NCBI GenBank assembly: GCA_010909165.1 | Contig: MU008214.1 | Coordinates: 263,085 to 284,790, forward strand | Source of the DNA: Anthoceros angustus | Taxonomy: Eukaryota > Streptophyta > Anthocerotopsida > Anthocerotales > Anthocerotaceae | Reading direction: 5' to 3' | Length of the DNA: 21,706 bases | Shown: one piece after another, positions 8,323 to 16,898 of the stretch | Layout of the letters: every line of letters starts with the position of its first letter | Numbering within the stretch: the first letter of the stretch is position 1 | Made by a program: the position numbers and the translations under genes | Notes under the pieces: generated by a model | Told to the model about the DNA's origin: nothing | Databases searched by the model: none | Seen by the model: only the letters and a program-made list of their open reading frames with translations

Positions 8323-8690
8323 GTGGAGGAAGTAGAGGTGGTGGGAGTCATCACTACCACCAGCAAGCAAGGTGAAGATCTTGAGGCTTTTGTGGAAACT
8401 TTTGAACATGTGACTCATGCGAATTTGGAAGCCTCTGCATTGTCTCCAAATTTTCCTAGAGTGCTTGAGGTCATAGTGGGTATGTATGTGGGGCTGCACC
8501 TGCACATTGGGATTATATGGGAGCTGTAGTTTTGAAACCGATTATGTGGCGAGCTATGCACATCGTTGGGGTGGAGGACTCTGCGAAGGAAGGAGGAGTC
8601 TTTGTATGATTATGTAGAATTTATGGTTACTTGGAGAGTACCACCACGGCCACCAGAAGGATGTAGCCTTCTGCAAAAGCAAGGCCTATG
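8323..8690 (+). pseudogene. Weak gag remnant of element B
   Basis: From 8323 a frame reads 'KQGEDLEAFVETFEHVTHAN', compatible with the start of a gypsy Gag (retrotransposon gag domains often show a pattern like 'ED...F...FE..A.AN'). In another frame near 8579-8640 there is 'LRRKEESLYDYVEFMVTW', resembling the Gag motif of a basic/polar run followed by 'ESL.DYV..F'. The two pieces are in the expected order and spacing but in different frames, separated by stops. No zinc knuckle is visible downstream. Assignment rests on pattern and on position after the PBS. Confidence 0.45.
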
Positions 8691-8859
8691 ATATGAACTT
8701 TCTTGATAAATGTTCAGGAAATAGTGTAGGAAGGAGTTCAAGGGAACGCATGTAGATCCATGTGCCATAGAAAACTTAGAGCTGGAATCTGGTAAGGTAG
8801 CGAAGATTTCTAAGTGTAGAAGTGTAGGAAGAGTTTAAAGTTTGCAACATGTGAATGGG

Positions 8860-9640
8860 TTTTTATTTTCGGTGGCGGTGGATTGTGGCTGAGAATTTCT
8901 GACGAGGAGTTGGTAGCAGTAGCATGGTTGGAAGGAGAGGAACGTGGGCAAAGTTTAGGTGTAATTGAGGCTGCAGCAAGAGGTGTTGCAAGTAGAAGGG
9001 CCAAGTGTCCACGGAAGGGGTTTTGTGCAGGGTTTGCTGCAGGAGGTCAATCTAAGAGTTCGAGATGAAGCAAAGAAGCGGCAACATGTGTACGAGGAGA
9101 GCGAGGTGCTCTCTAAGGGTGAGCGTCGGGAGGGCTGCAAGTGGAGGCCATGATGGTGGAGGCGATGAAAGATTGAAGAAATCGCAATTTGGAGGAAGGG
9201 GAGGTGGCACACAAAAATGGTGTGCTGAGAAGGTGTGTGCACTAGAGCCTAGGAGTGAGGATGGCTCTATGGTGACGTGTATGAAGGAGGATTGTGGAGA
9301 AATCACACCTCAAGGTGTGCTTGCAGTGGAATTGCAAGAAGGAGCATCGACCGATTCTTGGTCATTGAAATTGCTGCCCAGCGCAGCAAGGTGAGGAGGT
9401 TGCTACTAGAACGTGATCTAGGGCTAGTCATGAGGTAGGGAGCATAGAGATGAAGGGGTGGTGATGATGCCAATAGATGCAGTCGGACTGCAGGTCGGAT
9501 ACTGCGGCATTGTGCAGGAGAAGCTAGTTTTGTGAAGGCGAGTTGAAGGCGGGGCTGGCACAGCACCAACATCCAGCTGAACAAGCTAGAGGGAAACGGC
9601 GAGATGTACATGGGAAGAGGAGGTTAGAACATGGACTCCC
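8860..9640 (+). pseudogene. Unrecognised charged coding-like fragments
   Basis: Plus-strand pieces such as 'QGLLQEVNLRVRDEAKKRQH' (8965-9153 frame) and 'RRLLLERDLGLVMR' (about 9390-9435) look helical and charged, but are broken by stops and frame changes. They could be the tail of gag or part of an accessory ORF. No protease, reverse transcriptase, RNase H or integrase motif was recognised between the PBS and 9950. Confidence 0.25.
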
Positions 9641-9958
9641 ATGTCCACGTTATTGTTGAGCGATGTCCGCGCGTGATTGCTTCACCCATAGGCACACCAT
9701 GAGTGCTCCAGCCCACACCATCGAATAGCATGGCCATGGGAGGGCATATGTTGCTGGTAGCTTGTTGCCCCTAATGTGCTTGCACCATTGCAAGCCATGG
9801 GTGTGTGGAGGTTGAGGTGGACTTGGAAAAGCTCTGCTCAACTCACTTGGAAGCGAAGGTCATTGTGGAAGGTCTTGAGCAATGAAGGTGCGAGGGTAGC
9901 AAATTTTCAAAGACCCCACTCGTCAAGACACGCGAGAGAGTCATGATCATCCACGATC
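9641..9958. other. Gap without recognised features
   Basis: Nothing recognisable. A small inverted repeat CATGATC-N6-GATCATG lies at 9942-9961, just before the PPR-like sequence. Confidence 0.5.
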
Positions 9959-9959
9959 A

Positions 9960-10250
9960 TGGTGGTCTGGTCCGAAAGGATCGTAACGGCTGGAAGTGTG
10001 AGCAAGTTATGTCATCAAGGGTATGTCACTCAGTCGGTGGAGGCGTTAGGAGTTCTGGTGGAGACAGAGTGTTGTGTTCCCATATCTCTCTTGCAGACTG
10101 CCCTCAAAAAAAATGTGCGGCCAAGAAAGATCTTGTTTTGAGTCACCGGGTGCATGCTTTCACGGTGAGAAACGGGTATCCATCGGATATGTTCTTGTGC
10201 AGCCACATCTTGCGAATGTACACTTCTCATGGCAGGTTACAACAGAAAAG
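9960..10250 (+). pseudogene. PPR protein fragment 1 (N-terminal part)
   Basis: Three successive plus frames give a typical N-terminus of a plant PLS-type PPR protein: 'LCHQGYVTQSVEALGVLVET', then 'ISLLQTALKK', then (after a run of A near 10107 that shifts the frame) 'KKDLVLSHRVHAFTVRNGYP', and 'MFLCSHILRMYTSHGRL'. The hallmarks are the LLQ-x-C-like start, 'RVHA' and 'G-x-x-x-D-x-F-L-x-x-x-I-L-x-M-Y'. Such proteins bind organellar RNA and guide editing or processing. Reading is lost near 10250, before the next repeat, and sequence matching a phosphate transporter begins by about 10390. At least two frameshifts make it a pseudogene. Confidence 0.75.
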
Positions 10251-10389
10251 GCCCGAATTGTTCTGCTGCCATCCTCCATTGCTAAGGCTGGAAGGAAAGG
10301 AAGGAAGGAGCCTGTCTGCTCCTTGCGGAAGGAGGTGTCGCAGGTGAGTTTTGCAGGAGATGATGGGCAGAAGCTACTCCAGCAACGAT

Positions 10390-11640
10390 GCATGGTGGGT
10401 CGACTGCGGAGGCTGGAGGTCTTGGAAGCTCTTTAAAGACTAAGGCAATGGTATCACTTCACCACCATCATCGTTGCGGGCGCTAGATCTTTCACCAATG
10501 CCTACGACTTGTTCGCATCTCCACCGTCTCGACACGTGGCGGATCTACTACTCCCGGCCCGGTGACGGGGAAGCCGGTGCGCCCATCACGCGTCTGGCCA
10601 GTGGCGTGTGGGACCTTGGTGGGCAATTTGCTGTTGGTGTGATCGGGGACAAGATAGGCGGGAGGGGTGTATGCTGGACCTTGACTCTCATGATCGTCGC
10701 TCTATTGGGGGTGGCATCTCCTTGGACGCAGTGAGTCATCATGGCTACTGTCATTTTTAAACCCGGTATCGGAGGACTACCCCATCACCATCATCGGAAC
10801 ACTCAACATCGGGGACCCATGGTGCCTTATCATTTGCGTGTTTGCAATGCAAGGGTTTTGCATCCTGCCTGGAGCCACAATGGCATCGTCGTGTCCTCGA
10901 TTTTCATGCGCGCTTGCAGGGGCCCGTTCGGAGGATCTCGGTTCCTCCCAAGCGGAGTATGTGGAGGATCATCCCGATCTTTGGGGCTGTCACCTATACT
11001 ACGAAATGCCGAGGCAGATTAATTACCGCTTTGGTGCATGGGGATATAGATGGCTGGAGCTTACATCTTTGGCGGAAAGATGGTGGAGGTATAGCACCAC
11101 CTCGAGGCAGGGGATGGAGAAGGAAGCCTCGGTTAGTGTTTCTTCTCCATGGAGTCACTTCTGGCATTATTGCGGTTGCTCGCCATTGCCGGTTCTTGGT
11201 TTAGTTGGTGTCCTTCTTGATCAGAACTTGCTCCAGAAGAACATCTTCATTGCTATGCGAGGATTCTTCTTCATGGCGGTCTTCATGCTCATTATCGCAC
11301 TAAATTCCAGCATTTCATGACTATAGATGCCCTACATCGGAGGTTTTCAAGTGCAGGGAATCTGCGGGCAACCATGTTGGCTTCGTCCACCATGTCACGG
11401 TCATCTTACGTCCCTAATTCCACCTTTATCATCCTATGAAACATTTTACGCTACTGCGGGCCACTTGTTTCGAGATGTCTGCACTTTGGGAAGCTTGGGT
11501 GCCATTATGGGGGCCTTTGGATTTCTCTCAAGACAAGCAAGGTCCAACCACGACCGGATCTCTGAGGATACCTGCATTGGTGTCAAGGCAAATGTCATAT
11601 TACGAGGTAAATGTCTTGGGCTTCCCTGATTGCGTTATTG
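10390..11640 (+). pseudogene. PHT1-type phosphate transporter pseudogene
   Basis: Pieces in changing plus frames follow the order of plant PHT1 H+/phosphate symporters (major facilitator family). These are 'LEVLEAL' and 'QWYHFTTIIVAG' with 'FTNAYDLF' (10410-10520; family 'GFFTDAYDLF'); 'GDKIGGR' at 10645 (MFS loop motif 'GDKLGRK'); 'DYPITI' near 10784 (PHT1 signature GGDYPLSATI); 'VFAMQGFCILPGATMASS' at 10838-10893; 'YVWRI'-type sequence and 'IPIFGAV' near 10960-10990; 'DQNLLQKNIFIAM' at 11218; 'GFFFMAVFML' at 11261; and 'GAIMGAFGFL' near 11500. The central cytoplasmic loop is shortened or decayed, and the total of about 1.25 kb is shorter than the usual 1.55-1.6 kb coding length. Many stops and frameshifts. 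No intron is obvious. It lies inside PPR sequence and inside a retroelement, so it was probably captured or retro-inserted. Confidence 0.85.
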
Positions 11641-11839
11641 ATCGGAGACCCGAGGCAAGTCCAAAGCTATGTCACGTGACTTACGGACCGAAGGCAGGAT
11701 GCCATTTCGAGGAATTTGACCCTTCACGAAATGAAAGAAATTCCACGGTCCCTCGGGAAAGTGCAAGTGTGTATGATATGACCCTGTGTGCTGCGGTCTA
11801 AGTGTACTAGTTGTAGACTTGCTGCACGTACCATAGAAA

Positions 11840-12165
11840 ACAACGAGGATGCGTAGATCCCACCAATATCACCTTTGCTTATTGCTTCATGTGGTCTTCC
11901 ATAATCTACGCACATGGTGACACGAGCGAGACAAGCGAGCCATAAATTGTGTCATTAGATGCACTGAGTCTAGTGCCAATCCAGGATGGCCATGTATTGG
12001 TGGCGACTTCAAGCTTGTGCAAGGGGAGACTTACAAAGTGGACAGCGGTGCATGCGGATGTGTTGGCTAGTGGCATTGAGCACGGCTACTTTGTCTCTAG
12101 TTCCTTGGTGGACATGTGCAAGGGTGGCGGCTTGAAACGACCTTTTTGGCAAGGAGAAAGGTAAC
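11840..12165 (+). pseudogene. PPR protein fragment 2 (later repeats)
   Basis: 'DPTNITFAY' (11856-11882) resembles the end of one PPR motif ('P-x-x-I-T-F'). The frame at 11949-12164 then gives 'IQDGHVLVATSSLCKGRL', 'AVHADVLASGIEHGYFVSSS' and 'LVDMCKGGGL', a textbook PPR pair with 'VHA-x-V-L-x-S-G' and 'SSLVDM-x-x-x-x-G'. It is on the same strand as fragment 1, with the PHT1 pseudogene between them. A single PPR gene split by the PHT1 sequence is the simplest reading, but capture of two separate pieces cannot be excluded. It ends at a short purine run (AAGGAGAAAGG, about 12151-12161) immediately before block C. Confidence 0.75.
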
Positions 12166-12209
12166 CTACATAAGTGGTGGGAGGTGTCCCACCACCGCAG
12201 GGAGAAACT

Positions 12210-12407
12210 CCTACCATGGTGAGCGCGTAGAGAGATGCTACCAACTTAGGAGAATGACCCCGCTGGTGTTACGATCACCTATAGAATGGCTCCTACCATG
12301 GTAGAGCAGGTAGGAAGGTATCCTACCGCCGTAGGAGTAAGTCCTACCATGGTAGGAGAAGAGGAAAAACTCCTACCATGGTAGGAGGGTGTCCTACCGC
12401 GGTAGGA
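12210..12407. repeat. Array of TCCTACC-(2 nt)-GGTAGGA palindromes upstream of the C TATATA box
   Basis: CCTACCATGGTGAG near 12210; CCTACCATGGTAG at 12292-12304; TCCTACCGCCGTAGGA at 12321-12336; TCCTACCATGGTAGGA at 12342-12357; CTCCTACCATGGTAGGAG at 12370-12387 (18 bases, perfect); TCCTACCGCGGTAGGA at 12392-12407 (16 bases, perfect). Spacing is irregular (about 20-30 bases). The centres alternate between AT, GC and CG types. The array ends about 48 bases before the TATATA box. Each half contains CCTACC, like the AC-element bound by R2R3-MYB factors. Confidence 0.9.
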
Positions 12408-12454
12408 GATAGGTTGCTAAGGAAGGTAGCTTATGTCTTAGGCAGGATAGGCTT

Positions 12455-12466
12455 GCTATATATAGG
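12455..12466 (+). promoter_or_regulatory. TATATA box of block C
   Basis: GCTATATATAGG, conserved with 3517-3525, directly downstream of the palindrome array. Confidence 0.55.
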
Positions 12467-12608
12467 GTCTTTTAGTGGACTAGATAAATAGGCCAAAATA
12501 GGTATTAGGAAATTAGAGGCTAATTTTTAGCAAATAAAAATTAGGAAATAGGGGAAAATGGTATTTTAGCACAAGGGGATTAGGAAACTAGCATCAACGG
12601 TGGGAAGG

Positions 12609-12622
12609 GTGCCACGTGGCAC
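12609..12622. promoter_or_regulatory. G-box palindrome (GTGCCACGTGGCAC)
   Basis: A perfect 14-base palindrome centred on CACGTG, the core of plant G-boxes bound by bZIP and bHLH factors. Block B has the decayed version GGTGCCACGTGGTGC near 3653. The position about 150 bases downstream of the TATA box is conserved. Confidence 0.6.
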
Positions 12623-12835
12623 ACATACAAGGGTGCAGGGGAGTGGGATTTACCCATCTTAACCCTGTGTCATACATAAGCCTGTATGTGTGAAGCCAAC
12701 TTTGAAAGTGGAAGACGACTCACCGCAGGAAGGTGCCGCCCGATCGCGAGCTCTCAAGGAGACACACCATCGCGCCATGCACACACACCCATGTCACAAT
12801 AAGAGGGAGGCGCAAGTGTAGACGATCCGACTTGG

Positions 12836-13118
12836 AAACTGCTGGGACGCGTGCTCGAAGTGTTTTTTTTTTTTTGGATCCGTGAAAATAAGTCGGGTTG
12901 GTAGTAGGCGAGGTATTTATAGAAGAAATGCCCTTGGCCTATGGATTTTTCTTGTTTTTGATTTTTAAGTTAGAAAATAAATGGTCCGAATTTGGTGTTC
13001 CTTGGCCATGGACTGAATGTTCCCTAAAAAGTCTATATATGTGAGATAGGGGGTTTGGAATAATTAGAGTGTGACAAGTCTATAAGTTGGGGTCGACCGA
13101 CGCGCGGTAGTCGAATGA
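12836..13118. other. Leader of block C without coding signal
   Basis: AT-rich, with a run of 13 T at 12863-12875 and another TATA-like run near 13033-13040 (CTATATATG). Nothing else recognised. Confidence 0.5.
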
Positions 13119-14002
13119 GTGGGGTTGTGGATTGGGATGTGGGAAGCGGTCGAGAGGTCGGTCAGAGTAGGGGAACCGGGAAACTTAACCCTAGGAAATG
13201 AGAATCCCTGCTCAAACAACGGAGCGCAACGGCGGGCCGACGGAGCGAGCGGCGGAGCGCGACGACGCCGAAGCGGCGCCGAGGAGCGGTGTCCGGGGCA
13301 CCGTGATCGCGGAGGAGGCGCGAGGCGCGACGGGCGGGAAGGAGCTCGAACCCCGTTGACATCGCTGCGCGACGCAGAGGAGGAAGGCGCGGCAGCGCGC
13401 CTTGCCGAGGAGGTAGGGAACCTCGAGACCGACCTCCGTGGAAAATTCGCAGCGAGGGAGGCGTTGGTTTGTGGCGCGAGACCAGTGAAGACTGGAGAGG
13501 GATGGCGCCCAAGGTCACCACAAATTGTGTGCTTGCCCAATGGCCGAACATGGATCATTGGAAAGTTCGAGCTGGGAGCCGGTGAAGGAGCCTGGGTTTC
13601 ATGGAAGAGCGTGAATTACATGAACTCGACTGGTGTGTGAGGCACACCGGGCGATGTACCAAAGGGGATTTAGAGGCCGGATTGGGACCGGAGTCGGTTA
13701 GAGGGTGGGGGGCGGGCGGAGGAGGCGGGCGGGTTGGTGATGGAGCCGCCCAGAAAAGAAGCACGGCAAAGAAGCAGCACCGCCCGTTAAAGCGGGCGAC
13801 TACGAACCCAACGGCCGTTGACGAGGGACGACTTGATGGGTCGCCAGTGGCTCTATGTTTCGCAAAGACAAGAAGTGGATTATTTGTCCGACCACTCTGC
13901 CTCTTCATGAAGTGGTCAAGGGGCGGTGATTACGATTGGAATTCTCTCTCGACAAGTTGTGTGAAGAGGTTGAACTTGATTTCCTCCGCCCCCGGCCTCT
14001 AA
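13119..14002 (+). pseudogene. Unrecognised GC-rich ORF region of block C
   Basis: A 173-codon plus frame (13119-13640) includes an arginine/glycine-rich low-complexity stretch and then 'LAEEVGNLETDLRGKFAARE', which looks helical. It overlaps another frame (13601-14002) with 'KKQHRPLKRATTNPTAVDEG'; a third frame near 13862 reads 'FRKDKKWIICPTTLPLHEVV'. The opposite strand is also open because of GC-rich codons. No family recognised. By position, downstream of a conserved promoter block and upstream of a coiled-coil remnant, it may be C's version of the extra ORF, but I see no clear similarity to copy A's proteins. Confidence 0.35.
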
Positions 14003-14651
14003 TCTCACCATTTCGTCCATCTTTATGTTTACGCCAACTGCCCCGCTGTGAGGTGGAGATTGTAGCCTCCTCCACATGTGGAAGCCGCTAGGAGGTGAAA
14101 TGGAAGGCGGAGCCCAGGAGGAAAAATCGGAGCCGGGAGCTCGGTGGCGACAGTGCGAGGAGGAGAAGGAAATTCCCATCAAGAAAAGGAGGAAGACCGG
14201 GGTGAAAGGGCATCAAAAAAAAAGGTGAAGGCGGATGCGCGTCACAGTGTCGAAAACCCAAGGCCATGAAATGAAAGCCAAACGGCATTGAGGTGGCGTA
14301 AGAGGAGGCGCGATCCGAGGACAATTTTACGACTGGATGCATGATGAATCAACTCCGAGGGTTTAGGTCGACTCGAGGCGGACCCTCCTCAAAGATGGGA
14401 AGAGATTTCAAGGGGACTCCACCGGCAACAGAGGTGGATGCAACCAATTGGTGAGGGTGCGCACTGGGGGAGGAAAGTTCTCGACGTAGGGATGGCGCCG
14501 GGCCGCCACAACAAGTGGACTTGCAGGAGCTGACCACGCCGATGATCCGGGCATTTCGGTTGGATCAAGCGGCTTAGCTCACCGCCTGCAGGCGGAGGAA
14601 GTGGTGAAGGCGTTTGACGTAAGAGGAGGCCAAGCGAAGCAAATCGGAGGA
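14003..14651. other. Stretch without recognised gene
   Basis: Short open frames on both strands only; the plus strand is purine-rich (GGAGGAAG-type). Probably decayed coding sequence of block C. Confidence 0.4.
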
Positions 14652-14880
14652 AGACAAGCGAACTGGAGGAAATAAGGGCCAAGATTCAAGAAGATTTGTG
14701 CAGGCCTGTGAGAAGTTGCAAGCCGAGCCAGCAGGAAGCACTCATGGCTCAAATTAAGGATGCCCACGAGACGAACCAGAGATGCGGGGGAGTTGTTGCG
14801 AGCTCAGGAGCGTGAAGCGGCCCTGGAAAAGGCCCATAAGCTAGCGGAGCGATATAAGCGGGAGCGGATGAGGCACGGGC
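14652..14880 (+). pseudogene. Coiled-coil remnant of block C
   Basis: One plus frame gives 'ELEEIRAKIQEDL' and 'SQQEALMAQIKDAHETNQ' (about 14652-14780). Another gives 'GELLRAQEREAALEKAHKLA' with 'ERYKRERMR' (14781-14875). Both are strongly charged and heptad-like. The pieces are separated by a frame change, so no product is expected. The type of sequence, its position upstream of a TATAAGAGG box and its orientation parallel copy A's coiled coil (1432-2121), suggesting a shared accessory protein. Direct sequence similarity between the two is not evident by eye. Confidence 0.45.
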
Positions 14881-15640
14881 CGCCGTAAAAGACAAAGGGA
14901 AGGGAAGGGCAGCGGTGACCACGATCGAGTAGCGAAGGGCCTCACTGAAGGAAGCAAGCAGGTAGCCGAAACCTCACCTCACCGCATGTTGTCGAACAAC
15001 GACTACGTGGAGTCCACTACCGCGTAGTCGAAAACCGCCACCGACATTGGCGCAACCAACCCGGAAGGCAAGGCGGGCCAGATGCGACGTGGCGCCGCGA
15101 GGACATAGGCCGTGCAACTGTGTGTAGCCTACGGGAGGAGGTAAGCACCTCACCAAAGCAGGGGGTCCTATTATATTACGGCACATGGATGAGGGAACTT
15201 ATGTGCCTCGGGTCTATATGTGAATGGAGAACGGCTTAACCTCACCGTCCATGTGCGTGTGGAAATAGGAGGGACTGTGGCCTACCTACGCAAGTGAGGA
15301 CCCGGTGCATACTTCTACCACCGCGCCCGGGTGTGGGGTTGGCTCCTATTATGGAGGCGACTTTGGAGGAGTTGAGCGAGGAGGAGGTCCAGCTTGGGTG
15401 GACGAGGAGCCGCATAATCCTCAAGGCCAGGCCGCGCCGAAGATGCGAAGCCCAGGCTACACCTCAAATTCGATCGCCCAAAGGATAAAGTGAGGTGGAA
15501 GTAGTGGGAGAACCCGTCTCACCACCGGCGCAGGTGAGAGCTCGTGGCGGCAAGAATGGAGGACGAGGCGACGCCAAGTCGAGGTAGCGCAGATAGCGTG
15601 AGGTGGTAGCAACCTAAAGATAATTTGGTTAGGATGCCGA
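14881..15640 (+). other. Decayed downstream part of the C extra ORF
   Basis: Only short, broken frames, for example 'LEELSEEEVQLGW' near 15363-15401 (acidic helix-like). CACTACCGCGTAGTCG at 15015-15030 is a decayed member of the palindrome family. Confidence 0.3.
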
Positions 15641-16450
15641 TCGACCTAGGATCGCCCGACCAGGGCGGCCCTTCGATAGCCATCTTAGGACCTAAAAATG
15701 GGGCAAGGGTGCCCCACCATGTATAAGAGGGGCGACCAGGTCCTCACGAGCAATTCTGGTTGAGATCCCCACGCCTGTGGGTCGGTTGGAGACGTCTGAA
15801 TGGCGGTGTGCGCGAGACGCCCTAGGGGTGGTAGAGCTTGCCTGGGGGGGAGGAGGGGTGATAAAGCAATCTTGCTGACAAAGGAGGAGGAAACCAAGGG
15901 ATTGGCGCGGGGCGGGTCTCGAGCTTGCCTGCATTCGTGACGCCTGGGTTCTTCTTTCCTTCACACTTGTCCTCGCTAGTTGTGTTCAATTAAGCGAGAA
16001 GTGTTGAGTGGATGGTTGGAAGCTGGGAATTGAGGAAGAGAGAGAGAGAGGAGAGGATGAAGGAGTGACTAAACACCTCAGACGCTGCGAGGTGTGAGAG
16101 GGGTTGAGAAGGGAACTAATTGAGAGGCTAGGAGATTTGTGTGAATCCAAAAGAAACCAAATCGGTGTCAGCTGGTGGAAGGCGCAAGGGGAACAGGCCC
16201 TTGTAAAGTTGTGTGAGTGTGGCCCTAGGAACGTGCGTGTGTGTGTGTGCAATGAAGTGAGTGGCAGAATGATCCGCATGCGGGTGGACGCCCGTGGATC
16301 CGCGGCGCTGCGGCGCCTAAATAAGTCGCTAGGGTTTGGGTGTGGGACCCACTCGGTGGTCGAAGCAACCACCTCATGAGAGTCCATCACCGTATGATCT
16401 CTCGAGTAGTCTTGCAGCGGTGACTCGGGACTCTGCAGGACACACAAAGT
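15641..16450. other. LTR-like or promoter-like segment at the right end of C
   Basis: TATAAGAGG at 15722-15730 matches the LTR boxes of A and B, and 'ACCTAGGATC' at 15645-15654 resembles the B motif near 6522-6531. No primer-binding site follows. Low-complexity GAGAGA (about 16036-16054) and GTGTGTGTGT (about 16227-16240) runs lie within it. Long minus-strand open frames here are proline/serine-rich and not gene-like. Confidence 0.3.
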
Positions 16451-16496
16451 GCTTGTTGTGAGATCAACCCCAGCGAAAGATGATTCAACGGCGGCG

Positions 16497-16506
16497 CCTC
16501 TTTATA
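16497..16506 (-). promoter_or_regulatory. TATA-like box on the minus strand (TATAAAGAGG)
   Basis: On the minus strand TATAAAGAGG is followed by CGCCGCCG, with GGCGCC repeats flanking it. A CT-rich run typical of plant 5' leaders lies downstream on that strand (about 16054-16030). It faces the TATAAGAGG at 15722. No gene is visible downstream. Confidence 0.25.
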
Positions 16507-16840
16507 CTACACCTAGGGGCGCCTTTATTACACTCCTATTAGTTGATGTCCAGCTCCATTGCCAGCACGCCTATCTCTAACTTTCCTATCTACGTCTTGG
16601 TACAGTGGCTGCCCGATTCCTTCCCCTCGCCAATCCCGTAGCGTGCGCACTCCAATCGGATGATCCGCGATGCGTGCTCCCTCCGCGAGACTGCAGCCAA
16701 ATTTGCGCTCTTGGCTCGACAACGCATGACCACCAAGTCCTCCTTTGCGTCCTTGGCGGCGTAGTCTCGCCTGTGGGTCACTCAAACCCATTCTATTGGG
16801 GTGGGTTGAAACTGATCCCCACTCACCCCTGCCCCCTCCT

Positions 16841-16898
16841 GAGTCCGGACCTCAGGGTCCGGTCTCGCCTCCGGAGTCCGGACCTCATGGTTCGGTCT
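16841..16898. repeat. Two 25-base repeats ending at the copia 1 insertion point
   Basis: Copies at 16841-16865 and 16874-16898 differ at two positions. Each contains the inverted repeat CCGGACC ... GGTCCGG (decayed in copy 2). The second copy ends exactly at the base before the copia LTR. Confidence 0.75.

Larger units (their letters stand above)
12430..12835 (+). repeat. Promoter block C, direct repeat of 3480-3870
   Basis: Contains the same ordered landmarks as block B: TATATA box, TAGTGGACTAGATAAAT after it, 'ATTAGGAAA' tracts, a G-box palindrome, AAGGGTG, and 'CTGTATGTGTGAAG'. A duplicated AT-rich run near 12510-12560 makes C slightly longer than B. Confidence 0.7.
12166..16450 (+). mobile_element. 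Plus-oriented block 'C' of the same family
   Basis: Begins after the PPR fragment with palindrome-rich sequence, then a TATATA promoter block directly repeated from B, an ORF region with a coiled-coil remnant, and a TATAAGAGG box at 15722. A purine tract just before its start could be a polypurine tract, which would make C the 3' partner of B. However, sequence after about 12835 diverges strongly from B, so B and C may instead be different insertions. The right boundary is vague; 16450-16898 is not convincingly part of it. Confidence 0.45.

Noticed and set aside
12292-12407. CRISPR-like array
   Set aside because: Repeats are short palindromes at irregular spacing with no uniform spacers, and the DNA is of plant origin.
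12863-12875. Run of 13 T as a Pol III terminator or SINE tail
   Set aside because: No A/B-box promoter upstream in range and no target-site duplication seen.
13064-13558. 164-codon minus frame
   Set aside because: GC-rich DNA leaves both strands open. Composition is arginine/proline/serine-rich and context favours the plus strand.
15986-16447. 153-codon minus frame
   Set aside because: Serine/proline/histidine-rich with CT-run translation; no domain and no promoter-ORF logic beyond a weak TATA.
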